NCBI GenBank assembly: GCA_964565715.1
Contig: CAZMGG010000009.1
Location: 1-64,000, forward strand
Direction of reading: 5' to 3'
Source of the DNA: CAZMGG01 sp964565715
GTDB lineage: Bacteria; Planctomycetota; UBA1135; UBA2386
Length of the DNA stretch: 64,000 nt
This document shows, piece by piece, positions 34,289 to 44,600 of this stretch. Every line of letters starts with the position of its first letter. Position 1 is the first letter of the stretch. The translations under genes were made by a program, and so were the position numbers. The notes beneath the pieces are model-generated. The model was not told where the DNA came from and did not search any database. It was given only the letters and a program-made list of their open reading frames with translations.

Positions 34289-34704
34289 CGGCATGGGGCG
34301 TCCTGCTGGTGGTGCTGGCCCTCGACGTGCTCGGCATCACCGCGGCGCTCTGGCTCGCCCGGCACGATCGGCTGGCGCAGCAGCTTCAGCGGGCGGGCGA
34401 CCGGTTCGGTATCTTCGCGGTGGTGCTGCTGCTGGTGCTGCCGCCCCTGTGGCTGCTGCTGCTGGTGGTGTGGTGGACGCGAGGCGTGGCGATCGGCTGG
34501 AGCCTGCTGGGGCCGCTGGCGGTGTCGCAGGTGGTGCCGCTCTCAGCGGGCGATTGGGTGGTGGTGGGGGCGGTGACGCTGGCGCTGCTGGCGGCGATGG
34601 CGGCGTTCCCGCTGCGGCCGCGCTGGTGGAGCGCGTGCCTGACGTCGGTCGGGTTGACCGTGTGGCTGTTCCTCGGGCTCGTGATCGTCGGCAGTGGCGT
34701 GTGA
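34285..34704 (+). CDS. Membrane protein coupled to the selenoprotein gene
   Basis: 139 aa, with four hydrophobic segments: WGVLLVVLALDVLGITAALWL, IFAVVLLLVLPPLWLLLLVVWW, VVVGAVTLALLAAMAAF and TSVGLTVWLFLGLVIV. ATG 34285 overlaps the upstream stop (ATGA), so the two are translated together. No family recognised. A cotranslated membrane partner would fit an electron donor or anchor for an exported thiol protein, but that is only a guess. Confidence 0.65.
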   Translation: MTAWGVLLVVLALDVLGITAALWLARHDRLAQQLQRAGDRFGIFAVVLLLVLPPLWLLLLVVWWTRGVAIGWSLLGPLAVSQVVPLSAGDWVVVGAVTLALLAAMAAFPLRPRWWSACLTSVGLTVWLFLGLVIVGSGV

Positions 34705-34723
34705 ACGTCGCGCCGGAGCAGGT

Positions 34724-36661
34724 CTAGGCGACGGCCGGCGCGCCGCGCGGCGGCCAGACCGGCGGCAGCGGGCAGCCCCAGGACTCCGCGATGGCGCGGA
34801 GCAGCACGCCCTCGTCGGCCTGGACCACGCCGTCGTGACCGACGGCACGGGCGCAGGCCAGCAGGATCTGCCGCCTGGCCAGCGGTGACGCAGCGTCCAG
34901 CCGGGTGAGCGCCGCGTCGAGCGCCGCCGGGTCGCACGCGCCGGCCGGAGCCAGCCGCAGCTTGTCGCCGATCGGATCGAGGGCCTGACAGCCTTCCTGG
35001 AAGGCGCGCTCGGCGGCGGCCTGGTCGTGCGGATGACCGAAGTGGGCCAGCACCGACAGCACCAGGGCCGTGTCGCCGGCCAGCGCCAGCAGCGGCGTCG
35101 CCGGCAGCCGGCGGCGCGCGGCCGCCTCGTCCGGCAGGGGCAGGTGGCGCTCGAGGGTCTTCAGCAGCACCAGTTCCAGCGGCGTGAGGCGCCCGTCGGC
35201 CAGCGCCAGCGCGCGCAGGTGCGAACGCAGCGCCTGCCGCTGCTCCGTGGCGAGGCCGCGCAGGGCCGGCACCGCCAGATCGAGGATCACCTGGCGCAGC
35301 TCGACCGGCAGCGGCTGCAGCTCGGCGGACAGACGGGCGGTCTCGTGGACGAAGTGCGGCTCGGCGCGCCGTTCGAGCAGGGCGAGCTGGGTGCGGCGGG
35401 CCTGCGGCTCGGCGTCGAGCAGCAGCGCGCAGCAGAGCGGCTGCGCCAGGGCGGTGCCGCGACAGGCGGCGTGGATCTCGAGCGGGACCCGGGCCAGCAA
35501 GGCCTTGGCGTGGGTCACCTGGATGGCAGACGGCTCGCCGATGGACTGCACGATGGCGGCCGGCAGAAGACCGGCGACCGCCGGGGCGGTGACGCCGGCC
35601 GGGCCGATGACGCGGCTCTGGGCGGCGGCGTTGGCGGCGGCAGGGCGATCCTGCTGGGCGGTCAGTTCGCTGCGGAAGCCCGGCAGCACGCGCTCGATGC
35701 GTTCGTCGATCGGCGGATGGGTGGCGAGCACCGAGCCGAACCAGGACGCGACGCCGTTGGCGAACAGCATGTGGCTCGCCTCCTCCGCGTGCGCGCTCTG
35801 CAGGCGCGAGCCCAGGCCGGCGATGCGGGCCAGCGCCAGGCCGAGGCCACGCGGGTTGCGGGTGTACTGCACGGCGGCGGCGTCGGCGAGGAACTCGCGC
35901 TGGCGCGAGACGGCGGCCTTGATGATGCGGGCGCAGAGGACGCCGAGCCAGCCGATGACGATCAGGCCGACGCCCAGGAGGACCAGGGCGGCGGCGCCGC
36001 CGTCCTTGCCGCCGCGGCCGCGGATGCGACCGCGGCCGGTCGTCTCGACGACGATGCGGCCGATGGTGGCGATCACCAGGATGCCGAACAGCATGCCCAT
36101 CAGGCGGATGTTGAGGCGCATGTCGCCGTGCGCGATGTGCGAGAACTCGTGGGCGACGACGCCCTGCAGCTCGTCGCGATCGAGGCGTTCGAGCAGGCCG
36201 CGGGTGACGGCGACGGCGGCGTCGGAGGGGCCCCAGCCGGCGGCGAAGGCGTTCATGCCGGCCTCGCGGTCGAGCACGAAGACCTGCGGCACCGGGTTGC
36301 CCGAGGCGATGGCCATCTCCTCGACGACGTTGATCAGGGTGCGTTCGCGGAGGTCGTCGGTGGCGGGGTCGACTGGACGGCCGCCGAGCATGGTGGCGAC
36401 GAAGGCGCCGCCGGCGCGGAGCTGGCGGACCTTGTAGGTGCTGGCGACGAAGACGATGGTGCCGGTGGTGGCGGCGACCGCCAGCAGCACGTCGGGCTGC
36501 CAGAGGCCGCTGTCGAAGCGGTCGCGGGCGCCGAACGCCAGCAGGGCCCAGGCCACCAGGAGGTAGATGAGGGTCACCATCGCCAGCAGCGCCACGGCGA
36601 ACCAGAGGAGGAAGCGGCGCGTGTTGCGCACGGCCTCGGCCTGCCGGCCGAAGAAGTCCAT
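34724..36661 (-). CDS. M48-family zinc metalloprotease, HtpX-like, with extra C-terminal domain
   Basis: 645 aa. Two N-terminal transmembrane helices (LLWFAVALLAMVTLIYLLVAW and VLLAVAATTGTIVFVAS), the zinc motif VVAHEFSHIAHGDMRL, then two further helices and SRQREFLADAAAVQYTRNP with the third zinc ligand, as in HtpX. HtpX proteins degrade membrane proteins under stress. The family is about 290-350 aa long; the extra ~290 C-terminal residues (LPVELRQVILDLAVPALRGLA, LTPLELVLLKTLERHL) are helical and cytoplasmic or periplasmic, with no known domain. Large M48 proteins of this design are known in several phyla. Confidence 0.88.
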   Translation of the reverse strand: MDFFGRQAEAVRNTRRFLLWFAVALLAMVTLIYLLVAWALLAFGARDRFDSGLWQPDVLLAVAATTGTIVFVASTYKVRQLRAGGAFVATMLGGRPVDPATDDLRERTLINVVEEMAIASGNPVPQVFVLDREAGMNAFAAGWGPSDAAVAVTRGLLERLDRDELQGVVAHEFSHIAHGDMRLNIRLMGMLFGILVIATIGRIVVETTGRGRIRGRGGKDGGAAALVLLGVGLIVIGWLGVLCARIIKAAVSRQREFLADAAAVQYTRNPRGLGLALARIAGLGSRLQSAHAEEASHMLFANGVASWFGSVLATHPPIDERIERVLPGFRSELTAQQDRPAAANAAAQSRVIGPAGVTAPAVAGLLPAAIVQSIGEPSAIQVTHAKALLARVPLEIHAACRGTALAQPLCCALLLDAEPQARRTQLALLERRAEPHFVHETARLSAELQPLPVELRQVILDLAVPALRGLATEQRQALRSHLRALALADGRLTPLELVLLKTLERHLPLPDEAAARRRLPATPLLALAGDTALVLSVLAHFGHPHDQAAAERAFQEGCQALDPIGDKLRLAPAGACDPAALDAALTRLDAASPLARRQILLACARAVGHDGVVQADEGVLLRAIAESWGCPLPPVWPPRGAPAVA

Positions 36662-36666
36662 GGTCC

Positions 36667-37260
36667 TCACGGCAGGGTCTCCAGTTCGAAGGTGGTGAGG
36701 CCGCTGCGGCGGGCCAGGAACAGGCCGCCGCCCAGGTTGCTGAAGGACCGGCGCAGGCGATGGCGATACCACTCGCCGCTGCGCAGGTGGACGTCGGTGT
36801 CGGTGACCGACAGGTCGGCGTTGCCGCGCACGTCGGCCGCGGTGAGCGCCTCCAGGTAGAGGGCGGTGCCGGTGAGGCGACCCAGGTTGGCGAGGGCCCG
36901 GGCGGCGTTGCGGTCGGTGAGGTACTGCATGACTCCCTGGCAGATCACCAGATCGAAGGTGCGGCCAGGCGCGTAGTCCACGACCGAGCCCTGCTCCCAG
37001 CCGTGCGCCTGGCAGAGGTAGTCGGAGACCTCGACGCCCCGGTAGCTGGCCTGGGGGAAGTGGCGGCGGCAGACCGGCCGCCAGAAGCCCCGACCGCAGC
37101 CCAGATCGAGCACGGAGCGGACCCGGGCGCCGAGGAAGGCCAGGTAGCCGGCGACGAAGCGGCCCAGGCGGGCGGTGTCCTGGGGCCCGGCGACGCGGGT
37201 CGTCGGGTCGTCGTAGAAACGGCGGTAGTAGTCGGCGTCGAAGCGGGCCGGTCGGGCCAT
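36667..37260 (-). CDS. Class I SAM-dependent methyltransferase
   Basis: 197 aa from ATG 37260. The SAM motif I is VRSVLDLGCGRGFWRPV, the acidic motif II region is YRGVEVSDYLC, and FDLVICQGVMQYL is motif IV/post-IV, all typical of small-molecule methyltransferases. The substrate cannot be told. It is 5 bp upstream of the M48 gene's start on the same strand, so they may be cotranscribed. The divergent infA gene starts 114 bp away. Confidence 0.82.
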   Translation of the reverse strand: MARPARFDADYYRRFYDDPTTRVAGPQDTARLGRFVAGYLAFLGARVRSVLDLGCGRGFWRPVCRRHFPQASYRGVEVSDYLCQAHGWEQGSVVDYAPGRTFDLVICQGVMQYLTDRNAARALANLGRLTGTALYLEALTAADVRGNADLSVTDTDVHLRSGEWYRHRLRRSFSNLGGGLFLARRSGLTTFELETLP

Positions 37261-37374
37261 GGCGGTGGGGGAGTTCGTCCGGGAGCTTGCCGCGTTCCCG
37301 GCCCCGTACCTAGAATCTCCGCCCTTTCCCCCCTGCGTTTCCGGCGCGGCTGCCGCGCCCCCACCGGAGTATTT

Positions 37375-37590
37375 GTGCCGAAGGAAGAAGCCATCGTCCT
37401 CGAAGGCACGGTCGTCGAGACCCTTGCCAACACCAAGTTCCGCATCCAGATCGACAGCGGCCACCAGATCCTCGCCCACATCTCGGGCAAGATGCGGCGT
37501 CACTACATCCGCATCATCCCGGGTGACCGGGTGACCGTCGAAGTGTCGCCCTACGACCTCACCCGCGGCCGGATCGTCTACCGCGGCTGA
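37375..37590 (+). CDS. infA: Translation initiation factor IF-1
   Basis: 71 aa, the normal size. It binds the ribosomal A site during initiation. Family sequence is obvious: KEEAIVLEGTVVETLAN, FRIQIDSGHQILAHISGKMRRHYIRIIPGDRV and EVSPYDLTRGRIVYR. It starts at GTG 37375 with GGAG 5 nt upstream; no ATG is available. Its stop codon shares one base with the start of egtD, an unusual partner for infA, which normally lies with ribosomal-protein genes. Confidence 0.96.
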   Translation: MPKEEAIVLEGTVVETLANTKFRIQIDSGHQILAHISGKMRRHYIRIIPGDRVTVEVSPYDLTRGRIVYRG

Positions 37591-38546
37591 TGGACGCGCG
37601 GGGCGGCCCCGACGCCGGCCGGGCGGCGATGCTCGCCGAGGTGTTGGCCGGGCTGGAACGGCCCGACCGCCTGCTGCCCTGCAAGTACTTCTACGACCAG
37701 CACGGCAGCGCCCTGTTCGAGCGGATCTGCGAGCTGCCGGAGTACTACCTGACGCGCACCGAGCTGGCGCTGATGCGGCGGGAGGCGGGCGCGATGGCTG
37801 ACGCGCTGGGCGAACGGGTGCGGCTGGTGGAGTTCGGCAGCGGCAGCAGCACCAAGACCCGGCTGCTGCTGGATGCGCTGCGGCGGCCCGCGGCCTACGT
37901 GCCCGTCGACCTGGCGGCGGACCAGCTCGCCGCGGCCTGCGACGAGCTGCGGGCGCGCTATCCGGGCCTGCCGGTGCAGCCGGTCTGCGCCGACTACTCG
38001 GGGCCGTTCGTGCTGCCGGCCGCGCCGGCGGGGGCGGGCGCCACGGTCTGCTACTTCCCGGGTTCGACCATCGGCAACTTCACCGCCGACGAGGCGGCGG
38101 CGTTCCTGCGGCGGGTGGCGGCCCTGGTCGGGGCCGGCGGCATGCTGCTGGTGGGCGCCGACCTGCGGAAGGACGTAGGCGTGCTGCTGCCCGCCTACGA
38201 CGACGGGGAGGGCGTGACGGCGGCGTTCAACCACAACCTGCTGCGGCGGGCCAACGCCGAGCTGGGCGCCGACTTCGTGATCGGCCAGTTCGCGCACCGC
38301 GCGATCTGGAACGGCCTCGCCGGGCGGATCGAGATGCAGCTGGTCAGCCGCTGCGCGCAGACCGTGCGGATCGGCGCGCGCGAGTTCCCGTTCCGGCGCG
38401 GCGAGATCCTGACCACCGAGTACTCGCACAAGTACACGCTGCCGGGGTTCGCGCAGATCGCCGCGGCCGGCGGCTTCGCGGTGGAACGGGTCTGGACCGA
38501 CGATCGGCAGTGGTTCAGCGTGCAGCTCCTGCGGGCGCGGGCATGA
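37590..38546 (+). CDS. egtD: L-histidine N-alpha-methyltransferase (ergothioneine pathway)
   Basis: 318 aa, the usual size for EgtD, which trimethylates histidine to hercynine using SAM. Motifs include PCKYFYDQHGSALFERICELPEYYLTRTE, split here as CKYFYDQHGSALFE and LPEYYLTRTELAL, then LVEFGSGSSTKTRLLL, VCYFPGSTIGNF, AFNHNLLRRANAEL and TTEYSHKYTLPGFA. No egtB, egtA or egtC gene is visible in the window. It starts at ATG 37590, one base into the infA stop. Confidence 0.93.
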   Translation: MDARGGPDAGRAAMLAEVLAGLERPDRLLPCKYFYDQHGSALFERICELPEYYLTRTELALMRREAGAMADALGERVRLVEFGSGSSTKTRLLLDALRRPAAYVPVDLAADQLAAACDELRARYPGLPVQPVCADYSGPFVLPAAPAGAGATVCYFPGSTIGNFTADEAAAFLRRVAALVGAGGMLLVGADLRKDVGVLLPAYDDGEGVTAAFNHNLLRRANAELGADFVIGQFAHRAIWNGLAGRIEMQLVSRCAQTVRIGAREFPFRRGEILTTEYSHKYTLPGFAQIAAAGGFAVERVWTDDRQWFSVQLLRARA

Positions 38547-38648
38547 TCGGTGGCCCCGTTGGCATCGGCCGTGCCGGGCCGGTGCCGGCGGGCCTGGACC
38601 CGGCCCCCGCCAACTGCCGATCCAGGACGGTCCGCAATCCGTGATCCG

Positions 38649-41600
38649 ATGAACACCGACATCGCCGTCGTCGGCCTCGCCTGCCGCCTGCCCGGAGCCC
38701 GCGATCCGGCGGCGCTGTGGCGGCTGCTGCGCGAGGGGCGGGATGCGCGGGTGACGTTCTCCGACGACGAACTGCGGGCGCGGGGCGTGCCGGAGACGCT
38801 GCTGCAGGACCCGGCCTACGTGAAGGCCGGCATGCCGTTGCCGGACATCGACCAGTGGGACGCCGGTTTCTTCGGCATGAGTCCGCGCGACGCCGCCCTG
38901 ATGGATCCGCAGCACCGGGTCTTCCTGGAGGTGGCGTGGGAGGCGCTCGAGCACGGCGGCCATCCGCCGGATCGCTTCGACGGGCGGGTGGGCGTGTTCG
39001 CCGGCTGCGGCATGGACACCTACCTGCTGCACAACATCCTGACCAATCCGGACCTGGTGCAGTCGGTGGGGATGTTCCTGATCCGGCACACCGGCAACGA
39101 CAAGGACTTCCTCGCCACCCGGACCAGCTACCAGTTCGACCTGCGTGGTCCCAGCGTCAACGTGGTCACGGCCTGCTCGACGTCGCTGGTGGCGATCCAC
39201 CAGGCGGTGCAGAGCCTGCTGGCGGGCGAATGCGACCTGGCACTCGCCGGCGGCGTGACGATCCTGGTGCCGCCGGACGGCCACTGCCGTGCGTTCGATG
39301 CGGATGCCCGCGGCACGGTGTTCGGCAACGGTGCGGGCGTGGTGGCCCTGCGGCGACTCGACGACGCGCTGCGCGACGGCGACACGATCCACGCGGTGAT
39401 CGCGGGCTCGGCGGTCAACAACGACGGCGCCCGCAAGGTCAGCTTCATGGCGCCGAGCGTCGACGGCTACGCCGAGGTGGTGGCCGAGGCGTTGACCATG
39501 GCGGACCTGCCGGCGGACGCCCTGCAGTACGTGGAGGCGCACGGCACCGGCACCTCGGTGGGCGACCCGATCGAGATCGAGGCGCTGAGCCAGGCCTTCA
39601 AGGTGACGACGCCGAAGCTCGGCTTCTGCGGCATCGGCTCGATCAAGACCAACATCGGTCACCTGGACGCGGCGGCGGGCGTGGCGGGGTTCCTGAAGCT
39701 GGTGCTGGCGCTGCGGCACGGCGAGATCCCGGCCAGCCTCAACTTCCGGCGGCCGAACCGCCTGATCGATTTTGCGGCGACGCCGTTCCGCGTGGTGGCG
39801 CGGCACGAGCCCTGGCCCGAGACCGGCGGGCGGCCGCGGGCGGGCGGCGTCAGCTCGCTGGGCGTCGGCGGCACCAACTGCCACGTCGTCGTGCGGGAGG
39901 CGCCGGCCCTGCCGGCGCCCGCGCCGGCGTATCCGCGCCGCTGCCACCTGCTGCCGCTGTCGGCGCGCTCGGCCGAGGCGCTGCGGCAGGGCTGCCAGGA
40001 CCTGGCGCGGCACTTCGGCCCGCACGGCGAGGGTGCGGGCCAGGACCTCACCGATGCGGCCTGGACCCTGCAGGTCGGCCGCAAGGAGTTCGCCCACCGC
40101 GCCTTCGCGGTGGTGGCGGACGGCGCCGAGGCGGCGACGGCACCGGCCCTGCTCACGCCCGAAGGCCCGGCCCTGGCCCGCCGCGCCCCGGACCGGCCGC
40201 CGTCGGTGGTGTTCCTGTTCCCCGGCGGCGGCGCCCAGCATCCGGGCATGGGCAGCGACCTCTACCGGCACGAGCCCGAGTACCGCCGCGCCGCCGACGA
40301 GTGCCTCGCCGTGCTGGCGCCGGACGTGCGCGACGAGATCGCGGCGTTGCTGTTCGGGCCCGGGTCGACGCAGCCCGACGAACGGGCCCGCGAGGCCATG
40401 CAGCGCACGGCGATCGCCCTGCCGGCCCTGTTCCTCACCGAGTACGCGCTGGCCCGCACCCTCATGGCGTGGGGCGTGCAGCCCGACGCGCTGCTCGGCC
40501 ACAGCATGGGCGAGTACGTCGCCGCCTGCCTCGCCGGCGTGTTCACCGTCGCCCAGGCCATCCAGGTCGTGCGGCTGCGCGGCGAGCTGCTGGAACGGAT
40601 CGAGGCCGGCGCCATGGTCAGCGTGCCGCTGTCGGCCCGCGACGTCAGCGGGCTGGCCAACGGCGAGCTGTCGGTGGCGGCCAGCAACGGCCCCAACCTG
40701 TGCGCGGTGGCGGGTCCCCTGCCGGCGATCGAACGCTTCGAACGCGAACTGCAGGGCCGCGCGGTGGAGTTCCAGCGGCTGCACATCCAGGTGGCGGCGC
40801 ACAGCCACCTGCTGGAGCCGGTGCTCGACGAGTTCCGGCAGGGGCTGCGGCGCCTCGCGCTCGGCACGCCGCGGATCCCGTTCGTGTCCAACGTCACCGG
40901 CGACTGGATCGATCCGGAACGCGCCGCGTCCGCCGACTACTGGGTCGATCACCTGCGGCACACGGTGCGGTTCCAGGAGGGCGTCGCCACGGTGCTGGCG
41001 CAGGCGACGGAGCGCGCCTTCGTCGAGGTCGGACCGGGCCGCGCGCTCACCAGCCTGGTGCGGATGCATCCCGACGCGCAGAAGGCCGCCCTGATCGCGG
41101 CGATGCCGCACCCGAAGGACCAGACGCCGAGCGATCGCGTGGCGGTCGACGCGCTGGGCCGCCTGTGGCAGGCCGGGGTGACGCCGGACTGGCGCGCCTT
41201 CCAGGGCGGGGCGCGGCGCCGCGTGCCGCTGCCGACCTACCCGTTCCAGCGCCGGCGCCACTGGATCGACCAGGGCCACGCGCTGGTGCACGAGGGCGTG
41301 CTGCGCGGCGACGGCGAGGACAGCAACCTGCCGGGCCGCCTGCCGGCCACCGAGTGGTTCCGCGTCCTGACCTGGAAGGCGCAGCCGCTGCCGGGCGACC
41401 TGCGGCCCGCCGCGGACCAGCGCTGGCTGGTGGTCGGCGACGGCGCGGGCTTCGGCGCGGCGGTGGCGAAGGCGCTGCGCGAACAGGGCGCCATGGCGCA
41501 CCACACGCCGGCCGATGCCGACTGGGGCGCGGTCCTCGACGGCCTGCAGCGGGGCTCCGGCCTGCCGACCCGCGTGCTCAACCTGCTGCCGCTGGACGCG

Positions 41601-44600
41601 CGGGATCCGGCGGCCCTGGTGCGCGCGATGCTGGCCCTGCAGCAGGCGCTCGGCCGCGCCGGCGCCGCCGAACGCTGCGCCACGGTGCTGGTCACCCGCG
41701 GCGCCTGCCAGGTGCGCCAGGAGCCGATGGGCGAGCCGGCGCAGGCGGCGGCGGTGGGCTTCGGCCGCGTCGTGCCCCGCGAGTTCCCCGGCGCCCGCTG
41801 GCAGAACGTCGACCTCGACGCCGCGGCCCTGGAGCACCCGTCCGCCACCGCGGCGGCGCTGGCGCGTGAAGCGGAGGCGGCCGACGGCGGCCTCGGCGTG
41901 GCGTTCCGCACCGGCGTCCGCTTCGTCGGCGAACTCGGCGCGCTGGAACCCACCGTCGAGCCGGTGCCGTTGCGCGAGAACGGCGTCTACCTCATCGTCG
42001 GCGGCCTCGGCGGCCTGGGGCTGGCTCTGGCCGAGCACCTCGCCCGCACGCGACGGGCGCGGCTGGTGCTGGTCGGACGACGCGGCCTGCCGGACCGGGC
42101 GCACTGGCCGGCCTTCCGGGCCCTGCGCGACGGCGATCCGCTGGCCGAACTGATGACGCGCATCAGCGCCCTCGAGGAACTGGGCGCCACGGTGGCGATC
42201 GTGGCGGCGGATGTCGCCACCGACCAGGGCGCCGCAGCAGCGGTGCGCAAGGCCCTCGACCACTTCGGCGTGCTGCACGGGGTCTTCCACCTGGCCGGCG
42301 TCATCGACGACGGCCCGATCCAGGTGCGCACGCCGGAGCAGTCGGCGGCGGTGCTGCGGCCCAAGACCGCGGCGGTGCCGGCGCTCGACCGGGCGCTCGC
42401 CTCGCTGCCGCTCGACTTCCTGCTGCTGTTCTCGTCGATCTCGGGCCTCGCCGGCATCCCCGGGCAGTGCGACTACGCGGCGGGCAACGCCTTCCTGGAT
42501 GCCTTCGCGCGGCACCGGCAGGCGCGCGGCCTGCGGACGGTGGCGGTGGACTGGGGCGTGTTCCGCGACGCCGGCATGGCGCTGGGCAACGCCGAACTGC
42601 GGCTCCGCCAGCCCGACGCGATCGCCGCCACGCCCCTGCTGGGTCCGGCCCGGGCCGCCGACGGCGGCGTCGAGTTTGCCGCCACCTGGGACCCGCGCCA
42701 GCGCTGGCAGCTCGACGAGCACCGGCTGCTGGCCGGCGGTCCGGTGCTGCCGGGCATGGCCTACCTGGAGCTGGCCACCGCTGCGGTGCGCGCCGCCACC
42801 GGCATCGGCCCGCTGCTCCTGCGGCAGGTCGAGTTCCGCTCGCCGATGGTGTTCGCCGACGATCGGCCTCGGGAGGTCTTCGTGCAGGTCCGCCGCGCCC
42901 GCGACGGGCTGCTGGTGACGATCCGCAGCGCCGCCGCCGGCCAGGGGGCCCACGAGCACGAACGGGTGACGCACGCGCGGATGCTGGCGNNNNNNNNNNN
43001 NNNNNNNNNNNNNNNNNNNNNNNNNNNNNNNNNNNNNNNNNNNNNNNNNNNNNNNNNNNNNNNNNNNNNNNNNNNNNNNNNNNNNNNNNCCGGCGAGAAC
43101 CGGCAGTTGCGGCACGTGCGCTTCGGCCCGCGCTGGAGCTGCGTCCGGCAGGTGAGCGCCACCGCCGGCACGGCCCACGCCGAACTGCGGCTGCCGCCCG
43201 CGTTCGCCGACGACCTGGCCGGCCATCCGCTGCACCCGGCCCTGCTCGACATGGCGTTCGGCTGCGCGGTGCCGATGCTCGACCAGGGCGGGCAGGACCG
43301 CCTGCACGTGCCGGTGGGTTGCGAGGAGGTGCGGGTCCACGGCCGGCTGGCGGCGGCGATGCTGGCCACCGTGCGGCTGCGGCCGCACGCGCCCGGCGAC
43401 CGCTTCGCCGTCCTCGACGTGGCCCTCTGCGATCCCAGCGGCATCCCGCTCCTGGAGCTGCGCGGCCTGCAGCTCTACGGCGTGCGCGGCGGCCTCGCCC
43501 TGGACAACGCCGAGCCCGCGGCCACCGCCGAGCCGCCGGTGCCGCCGCCGCCGCCCCGCCCGCGGGTCCTGGCGCTGCTGCCCCGCGGGCTGGCGCCCGC
43601 CGAGGGCATGGAGGCCATCGAACGGGCGCTGGCCTGCGGCCAGCCCCAGGTCGTCGTCTCCTCGGTCGACGTCGAGCGCACCGCCGCCTGGTTGTCGCTG
43701 CCGCCCGACGGCCCGCGGCGCGCCGCGGCCGGCGCGTCGGCCGCCGCCGAGAACGCCGACGCGTCTACCGGCGACCAGCCGCGCGACGACATCGAGAAGG
43801 CCCTGGCCCTCTGCTTCGAGGAACTGCTCGGCGTCGTCCGGCCGGGCATCGACCTCGACTTCTTCGAACTCGGCGGCCATTCCCTGCTGGCCGTGCGCCT
43901 GTTCGCCCGCATCCAGCGCGAGCACGCCCTCGACCTGGAGATCGCCACGCTGCTGCGGGCACCGACCATCCGCAAGCTGGCCGTCGAACTGCGCGAGCGG
44001 CTCGGCCTGCCGGAGCCGGGCAGCGAGCCGGTCCGCTCGGTGAGCGCCCGCCGCGGCCAGCACCTGGTGCCGATCCAGACCCGGGGTGATCGGCCGATCC
44101 TCTTCCTGGCCCACGGTGCTGGCGGCAACGTGCTCGGCTTCCGCGAGCTGTCGCACTACCTCGGCGCGGACCAGCCCGTCTACGGCCTGCAGGCCCGCGG
44201 CGTCGACGGCCGCTCGGCGCCGCACGAGACCGTCCCCGACATGGCTCGCGACTACCTGGCCGAGATCCGCGAGGTGCAGCCGCACGGGCCCTACTTCCTC
44301 GGCGGCTACTCCGGCGGCGGCTGCATCGCCTACGAGATGGCGCGCCAGCTCCGTGCGATCGGCGAGCAGGTCGCCTTCGTCGGCATGATCGACACGCCCT
44401 CCCCGCACCAGGCCGAGCGCAGCAAGGTCGAACGCGGCTTCATCCACCTCCGCCGCCTGGTACGCAACGGCCCGCTCTATCCCTGGCGCATCCTCAAGAT
44501 GAAGCTGGGCCAGCGCGCCGCCTACAAGGAGTCGCAGGCCCTTCGCGCCCGCGGCGAGACCCTGCCCCAGGACCTCCGCGGCCACGAGATGCAGAACGCC

